Both the position numbers and the translations under genes were made by a program. The notes beneath the pieces are model-generated. The model made no database searches. It had not been told where the DNA came from and saw nothing but the letters and a program-made list of their open reading frames with translations. Positions 48,210-58,896 of a stretch of DNA of 64,000 nucleotides are shown here, piece by piece; within the stretch, counting starts at the first letter, position 1, and each line of letters begins with the position of its first letter. Location: the NCBI GenBank assembly GCA_963693285.1, contig OY848929.1, forward strand, positions 5,644,501-5,708,500, read 5' to 3'. The stretch comes from Xestospongia muta. Lineage: Eukaryota; Porifera; Demospongiae; Haplosclerida; Petrosiidae.

Positions 48210-49420
48210 TTATATAGCATCATTGGAATGTTGTCGTAAGTTCAGAGGTAACAATAATGTATGCTATATTTTATACTATTTCATATTTTTTCTTCTTATT
48301 TTTTCAACAGATCTTATGTTAGAGGTTGCTACTTCAAGACACTTATTCATCTCTCCTTCTGAGGGTGCAACATCTCTCCTTCTGAGGGTACAACATCTCT
48401 CCTTCTGAGGGTACAACATCTCTCCTTCTGAGGGTGCAACATCTCTCCTTCTGAGGGTACAAGTGTTGTCGTAAGTTCAGAGGTAACAATAATGTATGCT
48501 ATATTTTATAATTTTTTTTATATACTATTTCATATTTTTTTCTTCTTTCTCATTTTCTTTTACAGATCTTTAGGTTAGAGGTTGTTGCTTCAAGACACCT
48601 ATTCATCTCTCCTTCTGAGGGTACAACAGCTCTCTTTTTGAGGGTGCAACATCTCTCCTTCTGAGGTTTCAATATCTCTCCTTCTGAGGTTGCAACATCT
48701 CTCCTTCTGAGGGTACAACATCTCTCCTTCTGAGGGTACAACATCTCTTCTTCTGAGGGTGCAACATCTCTCCTTCTGAGGGTACAACACTTGTTGTTGT
48801 AAGTTCAGAGGTAACAATAATGTATGCTATATTTTATAATTTTTTTATATACTATTTCATATTTTTTTCTTCTTATTTTTTTCTACAGATCTTTAGGTTA
48901 GAGGTCACTGCTTCAAGACACTTATTCATCTCTCTTTCTGAGGGTACAACATCTCTTTTATTGAGGATGCAACATCCCTCCTTCTGAGGTTTCAATATCT
49001 CTCCTTCTGAGGTTGCAACATCTCTCCTTCTGAGGGTACAACATCTCTCCTTCTGAGGGTACAACATCTCTCCTTCTGAGGGTACAACAGTTTTTGTCGT
49101 AAGTTCGGAGGTAACAATAATGTATGCTACATTTTATAATTTTTTTAATATACTATTACATATTTTTTTCTTCTTTCTCATTTTTTTCTACAGATCTTTA
49201 GGTTAGAGGTCGCGGCTTCAAGACACTTATTGATCTCTCCTTCTGAGGGTACTACATCTCTCCTTCTGAGGTTGCAACATCTCCTTCTGAGGGTGCAACA
49301 TCTCTCCTTCTGAATCTCTCCTTCTGAGGTTGCAACATCTCTCCTTCTGAGGGTACAACATCTCTCTTTCTGAGGGTGCAGAATCTCTTTTTCTGAGGGT
49401 GCAAGTAAGTAATGTATATT
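48210..49420 (+). repeat. Tandem ~300-bp modules with nested 23-bp minisatellite
   Basis: Four to five tandem modules. Each has GTAAGTTCAGAGGTAACAA, an AT-rich stretch (TATGCTATATTTTATA), a pyrimidine tract ending in TACAG, ATCTTTAGGTTAGAGGT, CTTCAAGACACTTATTCATC, then a run of 23-bp repeats (ACATCTCTCCTTCTGAGGGT plus 3 bases). Repeat runs lie at about 48354-48461, 48606-48788, 48928-49090 and 49234-49403. Each module looks like an exon (TACAG|...|GTAAGT) plus intron. Because 23 is not a multiple of 3, the repeat is open in several frames, so frames of 60-70 codons here are not evidence of a protein. Confidence 0.9.
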
Positions 49421-50467
49421 ATATTAACTTATGACTTTATAACACATTATTATTTCTTATTTTTGTTTCTTTTTATAGCATAATTGGAGTTCAGGATCTA
49501 GTTTTGTCATAAGTTCATAGGTAACAATAATGTATGCTATATTTTATGATTTTTATTATATACTATTTCCTATAATTTTTTCTCATCTTTTTTTCTACAT
49601 CTTTAGTTGGAGTTTGCTGCCTCAAGACACATTCATCTATCTCTACATTGAGGGCTTTAGGTTGGAAGTCGCTACCTCAAGACACATTCACCTATCTCTA
49701 CATTGATGGTGTAAGTTCATTAGTACTTTATACAAGGTCATAAATTGTAGTTGTTGGTAGTATATCATTTGAGAGTGGTACATTCGACAGTTGTAAATTG
49801 GGTGTATTTGTAATTAAAGTAATATACAATTATATCCTCTAGAGCAAGGGACAAAGGTGCAGTATATGATCCTGGAATAGGCTGAGGAAGTCACAAGCAA
49901 CTAATTATTTAAAAAAATTATTTATTTCCACCCCCATACATCCCAAGGCTAGTTTGGGTTAAGCTAGTCCATTAATTAAAATATGAGGTGTGGTCAAAAT
50001 AAGCCAAACTCAATGTTAGTAGGTGTGTCTACTGAAGCCTGATAAGTAGGTGTGGTGTTTGTAGTCAGGTTTATATTCTATAAAAATAAGGGATTAATTT
50101 AAAATATGAGGTGTGGACAAGCCACACCTAAAATATTTAGTGGGTGTGGCAGATGGAGCAGTTAGGCTTACATTTGTTGATGTTTCTAACTAATGGCAAG
50201 GTTATAGTGTATTTCCCATTGCCATTCTCTTCCTAAAATACTGTACTAATCAATAAACACTAATGTATTTTGCACAAAAAAGGTTTAGTTAAATTCCAAA
50301 CTCAGTTAAAATCTAAAGCCCTAAACCTTGATCAATAAACAGTAACATACTTACAAAAAAACTCAACTTTCGAGTTTTGTCATATCATAATTGCAATTCT
50401 CAACATGACTTTTATTGCAGTATATCTAAGCAATGGCTAATGAATTTGGGTTTTTTTGGGTTTTTTT
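49421..50467. other. Gene-free region with GGTGTGG motif cluster
   Basis: Has two degenerate ~80-bp copies of the module end (GCTACCTCAAGACACATTCA at about 49670 and a relative at 49605). At 49980-50160 five GGTGTGG/GGTGTGT motifs cluster, including GGTGTGGACAAGCCACACC, an inverted pair. No gene. Confidence 0.5.
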
Positions 50468-50686
50468 TACTGAAATTGCTTCAAATTTTTTGTGATGATA
50501 GCTATATAGTTACTTGTTAAATGACATGACTATTACTGCTCTAAAATGTTGCATTATCCCTTTAAAAATGTGTATATAAAGGCCTTTGTTCTACTAGTAA
50601 ATGTACATGTAAATTAATGAATTCATTATGTCTTTTTTTACAGACTTTAAAGAATGAAATTGCTTCAAATTTTTTGTGATGCAAAC
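50468..50686 (+). repeat. Isolated satellite units
   Basis: One complete and one partial unit of the 185-bp satellite, in the same orientation as the right array: TGATGATAGCTATATAG, CTCTAAAATGTTGCATTATC, CTACTAGTAAATGTACATG and TTACAGACTTTAAAGAATG. It lies 6 kb from the array, so it is a dispersed copy. Confidence 0.9.
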
Positions 50687-50799
50687 CCTATCATAACAAA
50701 ATTTCTCAGAGCCTTTCAAGTCAACAGGAACAAAGTGATGTCTTTCAGCAGTAAAAGGATGATAATCACTGATCTAGTGTCTTGTACCTCATTATTCTA

Positions 50800-51410
50800 G
50801 TAGTTATAATATCATCACACATTGTAATAATGTATTCGTACTTTGTCATCATTGTGTGATTGATTACTTGTTTTGTTCTTTTCAATATTATCTTCAAATG
50901 GTGAATGGACAAAAAGTAATAAAATGTCACCAACATATTTTTTGGAACCAATTAATTTATCAAATTTTGCAGTAACTGGTAATTCAGAGTGTCCTGAAGT
51001 CACTTAAAGAGCAGCTCGACTACAATATATACATGTGAAGTTACATGTTTCCATGGCAAGAATGAATCTTTCTTGTCAGTTAGGAGGACAAGGTCATCTT
51101 GAAAATTTATAGCTGTTGTTTCGACTCTCTTGTCTGTATCTTCAATAGCTTCTTCTACTTTGCTATCATCACGAATACTGTGCAGTTGACTAACAGAAGA
51201 CGTTTGTACTCCCAATATTCTAATTGTATTCTCAATGAGAGTCAGTATAAACTAGTAAAAGATATACTGATTTTTTGCGAACATTTAGTACATAAAATCC
51301 ATTGAGTCCTATTATAATGATAGCTATGGCTAATGCTATAGCCAAGACAAACCAAACATACCAAGGGAAATCGTCATTATTAGAACTTCTTTGGCCCTAA
51401 AATATATACA
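50800..51410 (-). CDS. Possible single-pass membrane protein, incomplete
   Basis: On the minus strand a hydrophobic segment (WYVWFVLAIALAIAIIIIG at about 51300-51370) is followed by basic residues, then exon-like frames ILGVQTSSVSQLHSIRDDSK, VETTAINFQDDLVLLTDK and KKYVGDILLLFVHSPFEDN, ending at a stop near 50815. This suggests a type I membrane protein with a cytoplasmic tail. I could not join all exons in one frame, and no family is recognised. It may be a real spliced gene with its N-terminus outside the readable part, or a relic. Confidence 0.35.
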
Positions 51411-51591
51411 TGCTTATTATATTAGTAAACATAGCTTTTGAAGGAGCTAAACTTGGGAGCAATATCACAAGACAACAAATCATCCTGAGCCACACCCTTG
51501 TTTATCTGCAAAGCAAACTTGGGCGTGGCAATAATACTTGATTTTAAACAATTGTAAGTAAATACATAACTATTATTGAAGCTATTCATTA

Positions 51592-51704
51592 GGAAATAAT
51601 TCTTTATGATCTTGAGCAACAAATCTTTGTCCACAGTAACCACAGACATTAATTTCATGTTTATCAAGATTAATGTTAGACTTTAGGATGACCTAACATA
51701 TTGT
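51592..51704 (-). pseudogene. NDUFS6 3'-exon relic, frameshifted
   Basis: On the minus strand GHPKV in one frame is followed by INLDKHEINVCGYCGQRF in another. Together this is the C-terminus of the mitochondrial complex I subunit NDUFS6 (GHPKVYINLD...CGYCG), including the zinc-binding CGYCG. The frame change comes from one extra base (GTCTAACATT where TAC or TAT is expected). No upstream NDUFS6 exons are visible. Either a pseudogene fragment or, less likely, a sequence error in a gene whose other exons I failed to see. Confidence 0.7.
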
Positions 51705-51889
51705 GACCTAAAGGAGGTTAAATAATTAGTTAACAAAAATGCATACTGTACCTCCATACACCTACTGAAATAAAATGAAGGCTCACCTCTTTTCTTATCT
51801 CGACCTCCTTTTGAGAAGAATGTTTTCCAAGAAAACAGTATCTCTGCTACAGAAGCTAATAAAATTGTGCAATGATTCAGTGACATTTG

Positions 51890-52530
51890 TTGGAGTATTT
51901 TATTGCCACAGTTACAAATAACTAAGCATTACTTTGTACATTTATTGTACAGAATAGAGGCTAGCTTGAGGTAAGGATCATATTACCATATTAGATTGTT
52001 GTGGTTTACAATTGTAAGCAAGTAATACATACTATATTACATTATGTATACTGCAATACTAAGTAATGTGTAAATTTCATCCGCCATTGCATAGATGTCC
52101 TGCTATAAAAAGGTTATCTATAACGAAACACATTATCTAGGGTTAGCTAGAAACTGTACTTGTAGAATAGTGTTTGTTTATTACTAATAGAACAAAAGAA
52201 GTAAAATACTTTCAACAATAATAATACAAGGTTGTCTAAATTATACCATACTGTTGTAGTATGTAATAAAGTAATAACACTATCTATCATCAATACATTT
52301 GATGTACTTATAACATACCTAAGTACGATTCAGTGAAAAATTGAGTGTGATTGTAGGCGTGGCTTGAACATTGTAGATGTTTCTAAGCAGCCAGACTGAC
52401 TGACTTTATCAAAGAAATTTGATTGGCTGTCTTCTTTGGTTGTTATTCTCTATTATAGAGTCAGACTGTCTGCCTCATCATGCCAAATAATGTGTATAAA
52501 TTTTAGGGTTACTCTGTGAGTATATAAGCA
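51890..52530. other. Gene-free AT-rich spacer
   Basis: I see no gene, RNA or strong repeat. The final part leads into the minisatellites. Confidence 0.4.
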
Positions 52531-52554
52531 GTGTCCAGAGACATTCAAATCACT

Positions 52555-52975
52555 CACAGTAACTCCTGTAGCTGCTCTTTCTCATACTTTAGGAGATGTA
52601 GCTGCTCTTTCTCGTACTTTAGGAGATGTACCTGGTCTTACCTTCCTAGCAACCTATGTGTGTCCACAAGCGTTCTACTACTATGGTGTAACAACTTGAT
52701 TCTGTTACTCTGTGCATTGGACTCCTGTGTGAGCGTTTTACTACTGTGGTGTAGCAACCTATGTGTGACCACAAGCGTTCTACTACTGTGGTGTAGCAAC
52801 CAAAGCGTTCTACTACTGTGGTGTAGCAACCTATGTGTGATAGCAAGTGCTCTGCTACACTTCGTTCTACTACTGAGGTGTAGCAACCTATGTGTATCCA
52901 CAAGCGTTCTACTACTGTGGTGTAGCAACCAAAGAGGTGTAGCAACCTATGTGTGTCCACAAGCGTACTACTACA
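52555..52975 (+). repeat. Minisatellite 1 (TAGCAACCTATGTGTG)
   Basis: Irregular tandem repeats of up to about 42 bp built from GTAGCAACCTATGTGTG, CCACAAGCG and TTCTACTACTGTGG, preceded by two copies of TAGCTGCTCTTTCTC.TACTT. Frames of 90-150 codons cross it on both strands, but these follow from the repeat and have no recognisable domain. Confidence 0.9.
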
Positions 52976-52984
52976 CTACTATGT

Positions 52985-54420
52985 GCACCTAATAACAGAG
53001 TGGTGGACCTGACACTTTGTTACTTTGTTTCCTGTGTGGGTTTGTTTCCTGTGTGGTTATTTGTTTCCTGTGTGCACCTATAACAATAAGTGGTCGACCT
53101 GACACTTTTTTTGTTACTTTGTTTCCTGTGTGAATTTGTTTCCTGTGTGGTTACTCGTGCACTGGACAACAGAGTGTGATTACTCTGTGGACGAGACACG
53201 TGTATCCTGTTTGTTTCCTGTGTGATTACTCGTGCACTGGACACCAGAGTGTGATTACTCTGTGGACCAGACACGTGTATCCTGTGTGCACCTGAGAACA
53301 GAGTGGTGGACCTGACACTTCTGTTCCCTGTGATTACTCTGTGGACCAGACACGTGTATCCTGTGTGCACCTGAGAACAGAGTGGTGAACCTGACACTTC
53401 TGTTCCCTGTGTGGGTTTGGTTACTCGTGCACTGGACAACCAGAGGGTGATTACTCTGTGGACCAGTTCCCTGTGTGGGTTTGGTTACTCGTGCACTGGA
53501 CAACCAGAGGGTGATTACTCTGTGGACCAGACACGTGTATCCTGTTTGTTTTCTGTGTGGTTACTCGTGCACTGGACACCACCAGAGTGTGATTACTCTG
53601 TGGACCAGACACGTGTATCCTGTGTGCACTTGAGAACAGAGTGGTGGACCTGACACTTTGTTTCCTGTGGGGGTTTGGTTACTCGTGCACTGGACACCAG
53701 AGTGTGATTACTCTGTGGACCAGACATGTGTATCCTGTGTGCACCTGAGAACAGAGTGGTGGATGGACACTTTGTTACCTTGTTTCCTGTGTGGGTTTGT
53801 TTCCTGTGTGGTTCTGTGCACTGGACAACAGAGTGTGATTACTCGTTTCCTGTGTGGGTTTGTTTCCTGTGTGGTTCTGTGCACTGGACAACAGAGTGTG
53901 ATTACTCGTTTCCTGTGTGGGTTTGTTTCCTGTGTGGTTCTGTGCACTGGACAATAGAGTGTGATTACTCGTTTCCTGTGTACATCTGATAACAGAGTGG
54001 TGGACGGACACTTTAGAGTGTGATTACTCGTTTCCTGTGTGGGTTTGTTTCCTGTGTGGTTCTGTGCACTGGACAACAGAGTGTGATTACTCGTTTCCTG
54101 TGTGGGTTTGTTTCCTGTGTGGTTCTGTGCACTGGACAACAGAGTGTGATTACTCGTTTCCTGTGTACATCTGATAACAGAGTGGTGGACGGACACTTTG
54201 TTACCTTGTTTCCTGTGTGGGTTTGTTTCCTGTGGGGTTCTGTGCACTGGACAACAGAGTGTGATTACTCGTTTCCTGTGTATATCTGATAACAGAGTGG
54301 TGGACCTGACACTCGCACCAGAATACTCGTTTCCTGTGTACATCTGATAACAGAGTGGTGGACCTGACACTCGCACCAGATAACAGTGTGTGGTTGCACA
54401 CAACAGAGTGTGGTACTCTG
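52985..54420 (+). repeat. Minisatellite 2 (TGTTTCCTGTGTGG family)
   Basis: Complex tandem repeat of about 1.4 kb. Sub-units TTTCCTGTGTGGGTTTG, GTGCACTGGACAACAGAGTG and TGATTACTCG combine into longer units of about 65-130 bp; CAGAGTGGTGGACCTGACAC recurs between them. The plus strand is rich in T and G. A 231-codon minus-strand frame is a by-product. Confidence 0.92.
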
Positions 54421-55020
54421 TGCAACTACACTCTGTTGTTTAGTGCATATTGTTTCCGGACACTAAATTGTGCAACAGATGGAATTCTTGTCTGTGTTCC
54501 TGATTTTGAACTTTTGCACACTTTTACTCTGTGCACTGGACACTTCTGACACTGGTACAAAGATTCTGTGTACACTGGACATTTTTTGTTAACAGATGGA
54601 ATTCTTGTGTCTGTGTTCCTGATTTTGAACTTTTGGACACTTTTACTCTGTGCACTGGACACTTGTACAAAGATTCTGTGAGGTTACTGGTACAAAGTTA
54701 CTCTGTCCACCTGACACTGGTACAAAGATTCTGCAAGGTTACTGGTAAAATTTTGGGTACAAAGATTCTGCGAGGTAACTGGTACAATTCTGTGAGGTTA
54801 CTGGTACAAAGTTACTCTGTGCACCTGACACTGGTACAAAGATTCTGCAAGGTTACTTGTACAATTTTGGGTACAAAGATTCTGCGAGGTTACTGGTACA
54901 ATTCTGTGAGGTTACTGGTACAAAGTTACTCTGTGCACCTGACACTGGTACAAAAATTCTGCAAGGTTACTGGTGTGTGGTTACTCTGTGAAGCTGACAC
55001 TGGTACTAAGATTCTATCTC
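54421..55020 (+). repeat. Minisatellite 3 (GGTACAAAGATTCTG)
   Basis: Repeats of GGTACAAAGATTCTGCAAGG, TTACTGGTACAATTTTGGG and CTCTGTGCACCTGACACT. The last motif is shared with minisatellite 2, so the two blocks grade into one another. TTAACAGATGGAATTC recurs at 54590, 55138 and 55612. Confidence 0.9.
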
Positions 55021-55224
55021 CTCCAAAATATTCTCCAAGAATCTTCATTGCAATGAACATTTTTTGTTGTCAAGTTGTCAAGAGTTAATTCAAACTTTTA
55101 TGAAGAAAATTGTTAGTATGACCTTTGGTGGAGATTTTAACAGATGGAATTCAAAGATCCACACACCAAGATTCCGTCTCCTACTAAATATATTCTCCAA
55201 GAATCTGCTACTAATATTGTTCAT

Positions 55225-55505
55225 TGCAAAGAACATTTTGTTGTTAAAATTTGTCCCTTTTTTGTTGTTAAAATTTGTGTTGTTAAAATTTGTCACTTTT
55301 AAATCAATTTTTTGTGGTTTTGTGTTAAAATTTGTCCCTTTTTGTTGTTAAAATTTGTCACTTTTAAATCAATTTTTTGTGTTTTTTTTGTGTTAAAATT
55401 TGTTGTTAAAATTTTGTCACTTTTGTTGTTAAAATTTGTGTTGTTAAAATTTGTCACTTTTTTGTTGTTAAAATTTGTCACTTTTAAAAAATTTGTTAAA
55501 TGAAA
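55225..55505 (+). repeat. Minisatellite 4 (TTGTTAAAATTTGTC)
   Basis: Tandem and interleaved copies of TTGTTGTTAAAATTTGTCAC with TTTTAAATCAATTTTTTGTG inserts. AT-rich; frames on both strands are low-complexity. Confidence 0.9.
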
Positions 55506-56200
55506 AATTGTTAGTATATCATGTTGTGTCCTTAAAATAATTCTCACTTGATTTTCAATACCACCCTAGTGACTAATACAATACTATGAACTTTTATCCA
55601 TTAACCATTTGTTAACAGATGGAATTCAATAGATCCTCATGATACAATAACATTAGTTCTTTCTGTGTGGATCTTTGTTTAGTTCGTATTAACACAAACT
55701 TTAGAAATTTTTAATCATCTGTTCAACAGCCATTCAATTAGTTGTAGTTAATTAAAAAGGTGTGGTCTCGAAGGAAGTTGAATCAGAAGCATTTGTGTTT
55801 CTCTCCGGCGTCTTTACTTACTGCCCACATTAAAACTTTAGAAAAACACAAAAGGGTATACTTTAACAAAGGTCGATGAATTAGAAGAGAACTGAGTTTG
55901 CATCATAACTTTAACTGTAGAACTGACATTGAAGGTAAGATATGAATCATTGTTGTTTTGGTAATGAAAATAATTTTAGTATTAGTATTAGTAGGAAATG
56001 TAATTTTTTTTAGTTTTAGTTATGGTAGATTCTGATGATTTTTAAAAATTTTAGTTATATATAGTTTTAGTTATAGTTACTATAATGTAAAGCATTTTGG
56101 TTTTAGTTTTAGTTTTAAAAAAAAGTTTTATTATGTAAAAGTGAGATATTAAATGATGATGTCATGATTATATCATCAGTTAATATAGTCATCTATTTTA
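55506..56200. other. Gene-free spacer
   Basis: Contains one more TTAACAGATGGAATTC (55612) and short TAGTTTTAGTT repeats around 55985-56120. A possible untranslated exon ends at 55933 (GAAGGTAAGA). No coding signal. Confidence 0.4.
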
Positions 56201-56202
56201 TT

Positions 56203-56455
56203 GAAGAGTATAAAAATATCAGATAATGATGTGTCTAGTTATAACAATGGCAGTGTACTAAATATTCAAGAAGGTTGCACATCCAATGGACACCATCCAG
56301 CTATTATAAGGTCTACTATCAATATACTATCTTTTTTATGTTTTATTGGTAGGTTATTTAAAACTGACTTGGCTCATCCTAGATAATTACTTTCTATAAT
56401 ATAGGTACGTTGTGGTTGAAATGAAAGATGGTTGTCATGGCAACATCAATGGTAT
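56203..56455 (+). CDS. Possible two-exon gene fragment, unknown
   Basis: After TTATTGAAG, an open frame reads SIKISDNDVSSYNNGSVLN and IQEGCTSNGHHPAIIR. A GT...AG gap (56311 to about 56403) then splices in phase to YVVVEMKDGCHGNINGI. The joined frame, two Cys and matching phase suggest a small piece of an extracellular or unknown protein. No start, no stop in frame with certainty, no family recognised. Confidence 0.25.
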
Positions 56456-56824
56456 TAGTATATGTTTGTATAAAAATAACACAACAGAAAATAGTGATGT
56501 ATTTAATTTAACAGTAGGAGAAATTAAAGTAAATTTATTATTTGTTAATAAGTGTTATTTAAAAACTGTCATTTATATTTGATTGCCATGAAGTTGCTAT
56601 GGTCACTTGTAGCTAAAGATGTAGTCTACACTTCCAACCATCTAAGTTGTATATTAATATAGTCCAATAATAAGTCCATTGATTATTGTAATATATTTTA
56701 TTGCAGATGCTGAACCCTAATTATTAATTAGGGCTTAGCACCTGTCTATTCTGATAAGATATGTTAGAAGAATTAATGCTTCTGCCTTTAGTACAAGACT
56801 TAAAATGATTGTTATTAATCTTAT

Positions 56825-56954
56825 AATGCAACAATTTAGAGCAGTAATAGTAATGTCACTTAACAAGGACCTATATGGCTAAATTCATAAAAAACTTCAA
56901 GTGATTTTCTGACTTAGACCAAATTCTCAATTTTTGACTCAAGACTATGGACTA
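56825..56954 (-). repeat. Inverted half fold-back at array boundary
   Basis: At the left edge of the right array one unit lies in the opposite orientation (GTCACTTAACAAGGACCTAT ...). It runs into a diverged left arm of the palindrome and stops exactly at its centre, GGACTA (56949-56954). The next base begins ordinary array sequence in the other orientation (AAATGTTTATATAATG). The element is thus cut at its axis of symmetry. Confidence 0.75.
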
Positions 56955-58712
56955 AAATGTTTATATAATGCCCTTTGTTCTACTAGTAAATGTACATGTA
57001 AATTAATGAATTCGTTTTGCCTTTTTTTACAGACTTAAAGAATGAAATTGCTTCAAATTTTCTCATGATAGCTATATAGGTCCTTGTTAAGTGACATTAG
57101 TATCACTGCTCTAAAATGTAGCATTATTCTTAAAAAAGCTTTATATAATGCCCTTTGTTCTAGTAGTAAATGTACATGTAAATTAATGAATTACTTTTTC
57201 CCTATTTTTACAGACTTTAAAGAATGAAATTTTTTCAAATTTATTGCGATGATAGCTATATAGGTCTTTGTTAAGTGATATTAGTATCACTGCTCTAAAA
57301 TGTAGCATTATCCTTTTTAAAATCTTTATATAATGCCCTTTGTTCTACTAGTAAATGTACATGTAAATTAATGAATTTGTTTTGTCTGTTTTTACAGACT
57401 TTAAAAAATGAAATCACTTTAAATATTTTGTGATGATAGCTATATAGGTCCTTGTTAAGAGATATTTGTATCACTGTTCTAAAATGTAGCATTATCCTTT
57501 TTAAAATGTTTATATAATGCCACTTGTTCTACCAGTAAATGTACATGTAAATTAATGAAATAGTTTTATCTTCTTTACAGACATTATAATATAAAATTAC
57601 TTCAAATTTTTTGTGATGATAGCTATATAGGTCCTTGTTAAGTGACATTAGTATCACTGCTCTAAATTGTAGCATTATTATTTTTAAAATGTTTATATAA
57701 TGGCCTTTGTTCTACTAGTAAATGTACATGTAAATTAATGAATTTTTTGGTTTTTTTACAGATTTTAAAAAATGAAATTGCTTAAAACTTTTTATAGTGA
57801 TAGCTATAAAGGTCCTCGTTAAGTGACATTGGTATCATTGCCCTAAAATGTAGCATTATCCTTTTAAAAATCTTTATATAATGCCCTTTGTTCTACTAGT
57901 AAATGTACATTAAATTAATGAATTCGTTTTGTCTTTTTTAACGAATTTAAAGAATGAAATTACTTCATATTTTTTGTGATGATAGCTATATAGGTCCTTG
58001 TTAAGTGACATTAGTATCATTGCTCTAAAATGTAGCATTATATTATTTAAAATGTTTATATAATGGCCTTTGTTTTACTAGTAAATGTACATGTAAATAA
58101 ATGAATTCGTTTTGTCTTTTTTTACAGACTTAAAAGAATGAAATTGCTTAAAACTTTTTGTAATGATAGCTATATAGGTCCTTCTTATGTGACATTAGTA
58201 TGACTGCTCTAAAATGTAGCATTATATTATTTAAAATGTTTATATAATGGCCTTTGTTTTACTAGTAAATGTACATGTAAATAAATGAATTCGTTTTGTC
58301 TTTTTTTACAGACTTAAAAGAATGAAATTGCTTAAAATTTTTTGTGATGATAGCTATATAGGTCCTTCTTATGTGACATTAGTATGACTGCTCTAAAATG
58401 TAGCATTATCTTTTTAAAAAGTTTATATAATGGCCTTTGTTCTACTAGTAATGTACATGTAAATTAATGAATTCATTTTGTCTTTTTTTACAGACTTTAA
58501 GGAATGTAATTGCTTCAAACTTTTTGTGATGATAGCTATATAGGTCCTTGTCAAATGATATTAGTATCACTGCTCTAAAATGTAGCATTATTCTTTTAAA
58601 AATTTTTATATAATCCCCTTTGTTTTACTAGTAAATGTACATGTAAATTAATGAATTTGTTTTGGTTTTTTTACTGACTTTAACAACTTTTGTAAGCACA
58701 AACAATTATTCT

Positions 58713-58896
58713 ACTTAACAAGGACCTATAAAGCTAGCATCATAAAAAATTTGAAGCAATTTAATTTTTTTGCCATTTTTGGCTCGAGACCATGGACTAT
58801 AGTCCATGGTCTCGAGCCAAAAATTGAGAATTTGGTCCACGTCACGAAATCTCTTGAATTTTTTTATGATGATAGCTATATAGGTCCTTGTTAAGT
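58713..58896. mobile_element. 184-bp fold-back element, right copy 1
   Basis: Same inverted ends and length as the left copies; 50-bp perfect palindrome at 58775-58824. Preceded by GTAAGCACAAACAATTATTCT, the reverse complement of the sequence flanking the left copies. Confidence 0.7.

Noticed and set aside
48354..49403. Regular 23-bp repeats resembling a CRISPR array
   Set aside because: The repeats are directly adjacent with no unique spacers, and the surrounding genes are spliced eukaryotic genes.
53708..54403. 231-codon minus-strand open frame
   Set aside because: It lies wholly in minisatellite 2, and similar frames are open on the other strand. The peptide is a repeat of the DNA unit with no domain, so it is a by-product.
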